A DNA stretch of 64,000 nucleotides from Mytilus californianus. Taxonomy: Eukaryota > Mollusca > Bivalvia > Mytilida > Mytilidae. A program made the position numbers and the translations under genes. Below are positions 23,250 to 35,000 of this stretch, piece by piece (position 1 is the stretch's first letter; each line of letters opens with the position of its first letter). The stretch lies in contig NW_026262690.1 of NCBI RefSeq assembly GCF_021869535.1, forward strand, positions 63,930,995 through 63,994,994, read 5' to 3'. The notes beneath the pieces are model-generated. The model was not told where the DNA came from. It made no database searches and was given only the letters and a program-made list of their open reading frames with translations.

Positions 23250-23475
23250 GTGGCAACTGTGCAGGCGGTGTTGCCACGATGTCACAGAAGCAACGGTTCG
23301 AATTCCGCTGAGAAAAGAAAAAAAATTTGCAAACGCAAATTTACAGATCTCAGAACATTATTGGGCTGAATTTGAGACGAATTATATATATATTATGGTG
23401 TTAGCCCTGTATAACCACGGGTTATCCGATGGAGAATGTATGTCATAAAGTTGTCACATGTTTAGACGTATATAT
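23250..23475 (+). mobile_element. tRNA-like SINE, copy 2 (5'-truncated)
   Basis: Lacks the box A region; has GCAGGCGGTGTTGCCACGAT, GGTTCGAATTCC (box B), GCAAACGCAAATTTACAGAT and a tail ending GTTATCCGATGGAGAATG. Opposite in orientation to copy 1, with which it forms an inverted pair. Confidence 0.6.
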
Positions 23476-23659
23476 ATATTATAATAAAAATTAAATGAAG
23501 TCTTATTTGATGTTAATGCATGGTAATTACATTATCATCCTTTAAGACGGACAAAACATAGTTGATCTGAAAGATAATCCATCCTATTTGCCATCATACA
23601 TCATATACTGTGTTACAGCCCTAGATAAAGACGACGAGGAAAGGCATTACTCGACTAAC

Positions 23660-23880
23660 GAAAGCTATATTTTTATATAGCCTAGTTGGTCGATTGGTCT
23701 AGGGCGCTGGACACAGGGCAGGCGGAGTTGCCACGGTGTCACAGAAGCAAGGGTTCGAATCCCGCTTAGGGAAGAACAAAAATTTGCGAACGCAAAATTA
23801 CAGAGCTAACATTGTTGGACTGAATTTGAGACGAATTATATATATATTATGGTTTTAGCCCTGTATAACCACGGGTTACA
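23660..23880 (+). mobile_element. tRNA-like SINE, copy 3
   Basis: TAGCCTAGTTGGTCGATTGG, GGGCGCTGG, then GGTTCGAATCCC (perfect box B) and the tail to ACCACGGGTTA. The preceding block 23575-23660 is the inverted match of 23180-23245. Confidence 0.65.
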
Positions 23881-25437
23881 TATAAGTTATCATAAATTGG
23901 TCAAAGCTTTCACTAAATGTAGGGATAAAATATAAAGTGGTATTTAACAACCGATGTTTTATGCCATTTATAAAGCTAACAATATTAGGAATAGTCTTCT
24001 AAATCTTTCTCTTTTTTAGACTGATAAACTCATTGACAGTGGTTAAAATTATAATGTTGTTGTTGAATCCATTCGTCTGGTATTTTTTTTAGATGAACAA
24101 CAATTGCAAACTTATAGTTTGAGTCACGACTAAGATGTAAGATATTTTTTTTTGGCACCAATATTCTGTTCCGTTTTGTTCTAGGCATTGTACAAGATAG
24201 TATCTACAGGTACTGTTTATGAAGTTGTTATGTGAAATCTACTCTAAAGTACATGGTGTCACCATGTACTGTTTATGAAGTTATTGGATGAAATCTACTA
24301 TCAAATACAGGCGTCGATGTTCTAGTTTAGGAGTCAAGATTCATTTCTGTAACTGCGAGCACCACTAATCGAGATTACCAAAGGGGAGAGTAGAGATATA
24401 AAACAACAAGGTTCACCCAGCAACATGTCAAGAATATCGAAAGCATTGTCATAGATTTTTGGTCTTATCTTATTGATGTTTTTTTTTTGTAATTTGGATA
24501 ATTGTGTGTTGATGGTAGATCTTTGATAGACTCGTGTCAATTTATTTACCACTTGTTTTTAGACACAGGGCGATTTAGAGGAAAGGATCGTATGTTGTGC
24601 TCAATATATTTTGGTTTTTAATGTCGTTTGATTGCTATCTTCATGACATATACTCTTCATACATAATTTAGAATAGTAAAGAAACAAAGTTTTATTTAAT
24701 AATATATACTCTGTTATATGTATACAAAAATACATGTGCTGATTTACAAGGATTAGCCACACAAAAAAAATATATAAACACTTTTGAAATTTATTTAAAC
24801 AATTTTTTAAATAATTTGGATGAAGGAAAGTCAAGCACCTCTTATGACAATGAATTGACATAAAATCTATGTCACTCTGATCGATACATTATCATTCAGA
24901 TGTATATCATATTTTAAAAAACACATTTGAAAGCTGTTTTGTTTACGATCACAATGTATTATGTTTTAAGCGTTGTGGTCTCCAGCAAATGTATTGCAAT
25001 TTAAAAAACGCCGAATAATTGAACGTTCGTTAATTTTACATATATGATCTATATTTAGTTCGAGATTTAGCTTCAAAGTCACAATAATGATTACTCGATC
25101 GTTATATATTGAATGTATCACTGACCGCGCTGAACGTATTCCTCAAAGAGCTAACCGAGTTCAACCTTTAACCGCAATTTACTAGTTATCGGTTTTTATC
25201 TGCAAGCTTTTATATACCTCTTGATTTTTTTTATTTGTGTCAGTGCCCTTTTCTGGTTGCATTTATTTGTCTTCCCTGGATTTTGGTTTTTGAATCCCCC
25301 TTTAATCACCAAGTTGATTCGATATAAAGTAGCATGTTAAACTTGTTTTTTTTTTTCTCTTTTTTAAGTGTGAATTATTAATGACATCGACCAATCAGGA
25401 AAATATAGATTAATTGAAACACAGAAAATCGTATTCA
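23881..25437. other. Intergenic stretch between SINEs and gene B 3' end
   Basis: Contains a direct repeat of about 60 bp (CATGGTGTCACCATGTACTG context at 24210-24300). No gene recognised. Confidence 0.45.
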
Positions 25438-25443
25438 TTTATT
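25438..25443 (-). promoter_or_regulatory. Candidate polyadenylation signal of gene B
   Basis: TTTATT on the plus strand is AATAAA on the gene strand, about 330 nt beyond the stop. AATAAA is common by chance in AT-rich DNA, so this is only one candidate; another lies near 25229. Confidence 0.25.
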
Positions 25444-25773
25444 TCCGTTGGTACTAATTTTCGTGGATTGAGAAAATATTGTCGTGGATATTTGATTTTG
25501 TGTTTTAATCAAGTTCTTCATACAAGTCTTTTTTAAATTATATTCTGTTATACACTTTAACTTGTGCTTAATCCATAGTACTTAAAATCAACATCGAACT
25601 AATAATATTATACACTAAGAAAGACATGGTTCTTCAGTCAGTAGTTCGGCTACCTTTCAGTATTTCATTTTACATCAAATAGAATAAAAATCGTTTTTAA
25701 TGTCCAAAATACTTTTTTTTTCAGAAAGAATATTCTTTTTACATTAATAATCGAAACTAAATCTGAAATGATT

Positions 25774-26006
25774 TCACTTTTCAGAATTTATGTCAAAACT
25801 GTCGGTTGACGAATCCATAACTTTGAGTTGATTTTTCATTTTGATCACCTTATATCCCAATATTCCACCAGCTACTGCTAATGCAACCAGTAAAATAGAA
25901 CAGAATGTTGTAAACAAAACCACTGGTTCTGATTTTAAGCAGTTATGCCCTGTTGGTGAGATCTTCTTGTGTACATTGGACGTTTGACCCTGTTTTACAG
26001 AATCAC
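25774..26006 (-). CDS. Gene B exon 11: transmembrane helix, cytoplasmic tail, stop
   Basis: 233 nt to a TGA at 25774-25776. The acceptor is TTTATAG at 26007-26013. After a polar juxtamembrane stretch with one Cys comes a strongly hydrophobic segment (LFTTFCSILLVALAVAGGIL), then basic YKVIKMK as a stop-transfer. The tail ends STDSFDINSEK. It has no recognised signalling motif; the Ser/Asp-rich tail could be phosphorylated. Confidence 0.85.
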
Positions 26007-29000
26007 CTATAAATATGAAAAAGCTATTAACATTTAATGACATATTTATACTTAAAGTAGGAATATTTCTTAAGGAAGAAAATGCTAGTCTTGTGTGTTA
26101 AACTAGCTATATCTCTGTTTCACCCTTTTTCCAGCTAGTTGTTAAAGCAACAATTTGAGTCATTAACTTAGGAATACATATTCAGAAATACTAGCAATAC
26201 TACATACCGGTATGTTAACTTGAACCTAATGTTTTAGGACAAATTTTAACCTTGTGTTTTAAGACAAATTAACGGCCTTCCCTTTTCATGGTGTTACGGC
26301 GTGTAAAATCTTGTGTCTTGTTTCTTGTATGACAGCCAATTATATTTCAGATTCATATATGCATCTTAGAGCCAGCATTTCTTATAAAACGGGGGTTAAC
26401 TGTACACATATACATCCCGCAAGGTCATACAGATGTATCTTTAGAAAAGTTCTGTTCGGTCGAGATAGCATGGCAAACTCTGACATATGTAATTATTTCA
26501 TTTAACATTTACCGTCCCAAAACGGACTGAACGTGATTGCGTAGTTATACATCCCATACAGTCAAACACGCAGCATAAAAGGGGGGTTGAAAGTGTACAT
26601 AGGAGGTCTGGAATAGCCTGTTAGCAACATAAATAAAAAAAAAAATGTCCATGATTTGACTCACTGTGTATTTATACATCCTGCACATATAATCAACCCC
26701 CAAAGAGAGGCGAATGATACCAAAGGAACTTTCAAACTCATAAGTCCGAAAATAAACTGACAACGCCATGGCAAATAAAAAGAAAACAACGATAACTGTG
26801 ATTGGCCAAAATCTACAATATTATTAAACATGCTAAGAATGACTAGGGCTGTTTTGTTCCAAATGAACAAACAACAATACCGATAAACTAAAGTTAAAGC
26901 AAAACAAATTCCTGAAGAAAATGAAACAATTATTGTCTCCGAATGAATTGCATAAAGTCCTCTGTCCAATTCATCTCCCCAAAAAACATTCTTAAATTAC
27001 CATTTTGTGACGTATTCATTGTTGACGGTGTTTGTCTGGATGATGTAGTTGCTTCTATAACTTTCGTAGATAGATTAACGACTGTCGCAATCTGTGTTAT
27101 TATATTTGTTGATCTCATCTGTGATATTGTCTTTTGCGTAGTTGTTGTCTGTGTGTTCTTTCTTCTCTGTGTAGTTGTCGCTGCTGTTGTGTTTGGCTTA
27201 TTCGTACTAGGTTGAATGGTTGTGGTGGTCGTTATCGTAGTAGTTGTCATAGGGGTTGTTGTGGATATATCTGAAATTGAGCATACAAAATATATTTTGT
27301 GTTTTTGGGGTTATTTTGAACAGTTCATGTATCCGTATACTTAAACGATGTAATCTCTTAATGGGAATTTAGAGACCTAAAAAATAAGAATCTAAAACAG
27401 GAACTTCGTCATTTATTTTATTTTTCTTATTTATTTTGTTTGTTATTAAGATAGTTTTATGATAATGACAGATGTTTGATAGTCTTCGGCAAGGTTGACG
27501 TAAGACATTTTACAGCTTTTTTTATTATTATTATTAAATTTCTTTGATTTATATATACAGCTCCACAAACTTTTAAACATGTATGGCTTTGCCAACGTAA
27601 AGGCTTGGGAGAATTCAGATGGAGCTAAAACCATTTCAAAGACTGCAAAATCTGAACGATTTATTTTGATTAGATTCGAAAACAAGCTATTGCAGTTAGA
27701 CTTAGTTATTTTTTTGTCTTTACTTTTTTCCATTTTATTTCTTATTAAAATACTTATTACCTTCAATGCATAATTGTCCAATCAATTTCATCTTTTTCGG
27801 ACAGACACATTCTACTTTTTGTGAAGACCCAATTCTTGAACACGTTTGATTTCCTTTGCATGGATTTGGACTGCAAGGATCTGGTGCATCTGAATCAATA
27901 AAAACAAATTCATTATAAAAGGATCCTACAACATTGCATTGTGCGTCTGTAATCTAAAAGAACATGGAACTATATATAATGCCCGTTACTTATCATTTCA
28001 AACGAATATAGTTGTTATAATAATGTATTCGACTGTTTAATGTACAGTGGCAAATACTTCATGCATGTTCAGGACGACAAATAATGTTATTGAAGTATAA
28101 TATATGGATTTTTTATGTTTTATGTTTCCAATAGATCCATATACAAGTCTGCATTTATAAGTAAGTTGTCCTGCAATTTCTGTAAAATAAGAAAATTGTA
28201 ACTCTGTATAAAATTATTCACGCAAAAAATTTAAAAATAGAAGAGACCTTTGCCTCCAATGCTAACAGTCAAGTTAAGTAACATGTGTATGATGCCAGGT
28301 TTTCGATATGAACTTCATTAAAGGTGTTATCAAATTTCTAATCAGCATTAGATGGTAAAATATAGCAAATACAAAAAACAACTCACGCGCTTTTAATTAT
28401 TACTTTCACTTTAATCAAAAGAAAAGTTGACCTTGCCTATTTAGTTCAAGGATTTAAAATTTTCCGATATTCAGAAGAGTGACAATGGCCTCTAACGTCA
28501 GGTTTCAAACGCCCTCACAAAATCAGTACATGCACAGCAAAAAACACACCAAAAGGAAAGGAACAGCGCTTTTATTGCTGTTCTTCACCTCAAAATTACA
28601 GTGAGGCCTTCAACACAAAGCCAAAAAAAAAAAACAAAAAAAAACTCTCACCTCACTGCAAGTTTAAGACGGCCCCTAGCACCGATTTGAGCGGAATTCT
28701 TTTCAAAATAATTCGGATAGACTTTGTAAGATGTAACACCACCAAATCACCCTCGGTCAAAAAAGTAGTACAGATTTAAAACAAAATGGTTCCTACGCAC
28801 AGGTGTAAATATAAAACTATGTAGAAAATATCTTAGTAATTAAGGTATCAAATGAAAGGTGAAGGATTGGTGATCCTTGTAGAACACATATTGACTGATA
28901 ATTTTGAATAGTACAAAAATGTATGAATAAATTCTAAAATTGAGAGCATATATTGCCTGTTTTTCAGATATGAAGTACCCGGTAACCAGAACGGTCTGAT

Positions 29001-32000
29001 GAGAGAGAATGATATGTAACACATAAGAGACGTTAACTCCAGAATAAATACACCATAACTTTAAAAATACAGAAGAGCATACATATCAAGCACGGGGAAA
29101 CTTTCTACTTTCTATGTTTATTTAGATTTATTTTTCAGTCACTTGATTGAGATTAAAAGATGAAGAGTTGTATTCCACTAAACAAAATAACGTTTAACCC
29201 CGCCACTGGTTAAATAGTTGTCCTAATATAGGAACTTCGTCGTTTAGACGCCTTTCTATATTTTACGTCTATATTTATTTTAAGGTGTATTTTTGTTATT
29301 TTTGTCATACCCATTATGTCCCTTTATTAATATTGAAGGGGTTTGTGTGACTTTAGTGATTTTTTTAAAGTTGAATTGATGTTTGTTCTAAACAATGAAT
29401 ATCTATTGAGTTTTTGATCATAACTTTCAAGCTATAAAATATATGAATAAAGGAAACAGTCGGGTATGATTCAATGAGACAGCAATTCATCGACACAAAA
29501 AAACCTCAAAGATATCTAGAAGTCAACAAACGATCCTCAACAGCAGACACGTCACTTCTATTTAGCTCCTAGTATAAAAACAAGTTTAAATAAATCTAAG
29601 AGACTATCAAAGATCTGCCATCAATACCAAATTTCACACATAGCAAAAATACAACGATGATACAGCAATTCATCGACACATCAAAACCAAAAGACAAAAA
29701 CTATAGAGGTGAACATACGATCTTCAACAACAGACGAGTGTCTAGTATACAATACATGAAATTCGAAATCTCCCCGAATAAAAAAATATTGAACCATTTA
29801 CTAGGTTCCTGACAAGCACATCAACTTGTGGCAGGATAAACTAATTTTGTTTTAGATCTATACTCTCTCCCTTCAAATCTTGATCAATGAAATAATAAAA
29901 CAATCACAAATGAACATCAAGAAAAGCGAGTAACTCTATAATAACGATATAATAAATAGCAAATGCACACGTACATGCAGAACTAAACAATACCGCATGA
30001 AATAAAGTTTGCAGTTACTGAAATCAAGCTCAAAGTAGATAACATGTCGCTATGAAATCATGCCTGCTTACACCCTGTATAAGGGGTATAGAGTTCATAC
30101 AGTATATATAATGCCATAAACAGTACAGAAATATTTCGTGCAATGCCAAGAATTTTACAATATGGAAATTTAAATAAAGGCATTTTAGTCTTGCTTTAAA
30201 CTACACATTAGTCATATGTTACCAGCCCAGTAGTAAGCACTTCAGTGTTGACATAAATTATCATTGATATGGTCATAATTATAAATTAACTGTTACAAAA
30301 CTTTGATTTTTTTTTCGAAACATTAAGGATTTTCTAACCCAGGAATAGATTACCTTAGCTTTATTTTGCATTCGGAATTTGGAGTCCTCAGTGCTCTTCA
30401 ACTTTGTTTTTTTTATTTTTTTTATTCGAGCGTCACTGATGAGTCTTTTGTAGACGAAACGCGCTTCTGGCGTATAAAATTTTAATCCTGTTACATGTTC
30501 AATCCAAAATTGTTTTAAGTCTACGAGATATCTGGAAAAATCATTAGCGTCATTTCATAGTGAAACTTACCCCAGGCTATCAGTGTTATGCATCTCATGT
30601 TACTTGTATGTCTAAAGTTTAAAAAAAGAAGATTATTCAATGTGTCAAAACATTTTAAGTAGAGCGTAGCTGAAAATTGTCCTTTATTGGTTAAGAATAG
30701 GCATATAAAGCTAAATTAGTGACCATGCATAACACAGTTTTATAATACATACAAAGAATAAAAACAACACGTTATTAATTTCATGCGTCCGAAGCGCTTT
30801 TCTGGATTTACCTTCATCATGAAAGCTCAAAGCCGAATATTTGAAAGCCGAGGATGTATAAGAACCAAAACAGTTGAAGAGCTATATAACCAAAAAGTAC
30901 CTAAAACATAGCCAAATCCATCTAAGGTCAACTTTGCCTGAGGGAGTTGAAACCTTAGTTTCTTTATAATCTTAAAATTTATAAACGGACAATTTTAGAA
31001 AGGTTTGTTATTAATCATGTCAGTACCGAAGTACTGACTACTGAGCTGATGATATCCTCGGGAACTGATAGTCCACCAGCAGAGGTATTGACCCAGTGTA
31101 CAAGTTATATGAGGGATTTTTTATTCAAAATTACTCCTTATTCAAATATCCTTGATTTTGAATAATTAATATCCGTGTTTTTGTCTTACATCAGATGAAA
31201 TTTGTTCATATTTAACCATCGCATTTGCACAAGAATGTCCATTTTTTACCATATTTGCTTCACGTAGACGCTTGGTCATTTAAAAAAGAAGCCACTGTTT
31301 TCTTTCTAACGTTTTGATTGTCGTAATAGATGGGGAGCTGTTGTGTGATTGCAAATTAGACAACTATCTAAAAGCTTCCAAATGAAGCTGATTTAAGCAA
31401 TTATAGGCCACCGTACGACCTTCAACAATGAACAAACCCACACCGTATATTTGAACAGGCACATATATTATATATGCCATTAATAATTACGAAGTAATAT
31501 AGCAATTGATATTCTGTACGATCGGTCTCATGGTATGATTCATCAGTGAAAGGCTGTCTATACATTTTTTAAAATTTTACCTTGTGCTATCTTCAGCCAT
31601 GCCACATACAATGTGATTCCCTTGATCGTTTACTGTTGGTGTCCATGACAATTCCCAGAAAACGACCCCGGCTCTGTTTTGAACGTTTGTCGGGCCTTTC
31701 ACAACCATTCCTGCCGGCCTGGTTAGACTAAGTTTGGTCATACTGCAAACAGTTAGATAAGAAATAGATCAAATATGCAAAACATATCCTATCTAGAACA
31801 GATTTACAAGACATAAGCCATACTGGATAATCTTCATTATCAACAGTTTATTAATTCTATCCATTTAAGAGATAACTGTATTGTATTTGAAGCTTTGCGG
31901 ACGTTCATCTGTAGTTTTACTGTCGCAAATTGAGTTCCAACTACCGATGGACGTCAGCAAAGCTTCAAATACAATACAGTTATCTCTATTCTAATGCAAA

Positions 32001-35000
32001 ATAAACAAATCATTCAATTTTAGTCATTATTTCATTGTAAAATTTTCACTAATCGAAAATTCCGCGAAATGATATTATCTTCTTTGGCGCCTAAACTAGG
32101 TGACGTCATAGTTATGCTTCCGGCGTCAAACGTTAACACCGGGCGTTTTCTGGCTTCTTGTCCGCCTCAAAATGTAATAAAATTTGATAACTCAGAAATG
32201 ACAATTATTAATATGTTAGATTTCTTAAGTGTCATGAACGTCCATTACTCATGATGGATCTTGGAGAGGGTGGTAAAGGGGGGTGCTTGCACGGAAAAAA
32301 CGTGAAATAAGACATAATTTCACGTTGAACGTCAAATAATTTCTGTCATGAACGTTTCACGAAAAATAAAGACTTTGATGTCAACCTTTTGTGACTGAGT
32401 CACTGTCTTCTTGTATATATAAACTCTCTGTTTTACTTGATATTCCCGATTTAGTATACACATTTATGATATAAATGGTTTAAGGCTTTTAAAAAAGTAT
32501 TTCTTGACGATCCCTGCCAAGTGTTTGAATTTTATTTGAAAAATACCGAGCATGCAAAATAAGCATTTGAAAATCACGATGCACGTAAAATTAAATAAGC
32601 AGAACACGTTGAACGAGGCACCTGTCTTGCACGACTGAACGTCAAATAAAAAAGTAAAAACACGTTGAACGTAAAATAAAAAACGGCGATCACGTTGCAC
32701 GAAAATAACCCTTTACCACCTCCTTGGAGTAAGAGCATGTCTTCACTATCAAGCAGCTCTTATTCAGGTCCGACTGAACTTAAATGTTGCAAATATAAAC
32801 CTACTAGTTGTCGAAAGTAGAAGAAGGAGAAAACAAAGGAGATGGTGGGCAAGATCATTGCTTAGTCCTGAAAGATATGTATTATTATTATCGCTTTTAA
32901 TTTTCCGCTTATCTCGTTCGTCCGTTTTATCCGGTACGCTTCCGTTAGGTGTGACGTTACGCACGATATTGGTGTCACTTTTGGTAACGTCGAATGTTAA
33001 CGTAAAAAGTATATAAATATTGACGTGTTGTAATATTGCGTTTCAGTAAATCTTTTTTATACATAGTTTTATGTGAATAATACAAGATATAGGTATACAA
33101 GTTGTGTTCTGCAGTAAAAAGAAATATAAAGAATACGTATTGTGTTCTTTGAATGATAGAATATGTGGGATATACCGTGTGAGTACATGGCCAGAAGGAT
33201 TCGTTACTTACAATATTTTGCTATACATTTCGTATAAATCGATGTGTTTTTTTTTCTTTCTGGTTGGATTTTAATTAACTTAATACCAATAGAAGCAGAA
33301 CTGTCATACGTTTTCTTACTGGTTATATGTTTGTTGTGAAACGTAAATTACCAATCTCTGATGATATAAACACAAAATTTTATTTTTTGTCCGAATTTTT
33401 TTTCTATATATACCAACCAAATAAAATTGTAAATCCAATACTTATGCTCATCAGGAGAAAACAAAATTAACTGAAGAAAAAATATGACCAAACTTAAACA
33501 AATACACTTCAGGCAATTCTGCGTCTTTCAACACATGGTTTGTGAAAATCCTACTCTTTAAGCCGTAAAGAAGTGTATTTTTTAAACGTAGTTTTATATT
33601 AAATAATTATAATTTTTATATTGACTGACCGATTTATATGTGTTTGAGAAAGTCAGAAGTTATATGAGTACCGGAGATCATGGATATAGAATAAAGGCAA
33701 AAAGAACGTACTTCTTCCATTGAGTCCGAACACCAACAATTGTGGAACTATAATATAGACATGGATAAACTATATATACGTCACATCAAAGTTCACGGTC
33801 TCGCATTCATAATACATAATGTTTTAAGAGAAGAGTGAAGAGAAGTAGCGCCGTGAATTTTGAAATTTTCGGATAAATTGACTTTCTTTTTTTAAAATTA
33901 TTTACAACTTTTTCAAGGCTGTATGGAAGACTGGTAGAAGTTTGAGCTCAAACTTTTTACGTTTTTATATATTTTTGAGGATTTTATCATGTATTTTCAA
34001 AACGAATATCGAAAAAAAGTGCATTGTACACAGTACGAAATAAATATGTTTTAAATAAGGGAGTGCGGAATAAGCAAAGAATTATTTTTCAAACAAGGAA
34101 AGGTTATATAGTGCAGACTATATACATAACAAAATATAACTCAGGATTTCTTGAAATTGCAAGCGTTGCAAATCGTGAAAAAGATCAACACAAAACATTC
34201 ATTGCTTAATCGCTTCTTTAAAAAGTAAATGGATGAGAAAAATAATGAACAAAAAATTCTCTTTTTAAACTGATAAAAAGAATTGCTAGGAATAATATGC
34301 AAGTACTCTCATCTCGTCTGTAACACGAAATAAAATGGAAAATCTTTGAAAATTGATTGATTGATTGACTGTTGGTATTTAATGCCACTCTCAGTGCTAT
34401 TTCCTATAGAAGGAGATGACGATTTTTTTTCCACCAAAAGGGCTTACAAAGAGTATATTACAATATGAGACATTTATTAGACAACAACCAAAAACCAAAT
34501 TAGTGTCCATTTGTTTTTATTGGTGAAGGAAGCCAGAGTCCCCGGAGAAAGCAACCGACGTTCGACATGCAGGAAACCGACTGGCAATCCTAGTAAATAA
34601 GGATCGAAGTAAACGCCATTGCTTCGAGTGGGGTTCATCGAATTAACAACATCAATGTTGACAGGCTATTGCTTACTGTAGATAAACTTCTTAGATCGCT
34701 CAGCAAACGAGGCCTTGGAAATAACAGAAAAATAAAAAGATGTGGTATGATTCCAATGAGACAACTCCCTACCAAAGACCAAATGACATAGAAGTTAACA
34801 ACTGTAGGTCACCGTATGGCCTTCAACAATTATAAAAGTTATAAATAATTAGCAAACCCATACCGCGCAGTTAGCTATAAAAGGCCCCGATATGGAAAAT
34901 GTAAAACAATCCAAACGAGAAAACTAACGGCCTTATTTATGTACAAAACAATAAACGAAATACAAATATGATGTATAGCAACAAACGACAACTACTGAAT

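Noticed and set aside
23690..23765. Possible functional tRNA gene
   Set aside because: Box A and box B are present but no cloverleaf closes around them, and the sequence is repeated as a SINE.
27446..27781. 111-codon minus-strand frame
   Set aside because: It lies in intron 9 of gene B and overlaps the EGF exon donor; no paralog conservation of the frame.
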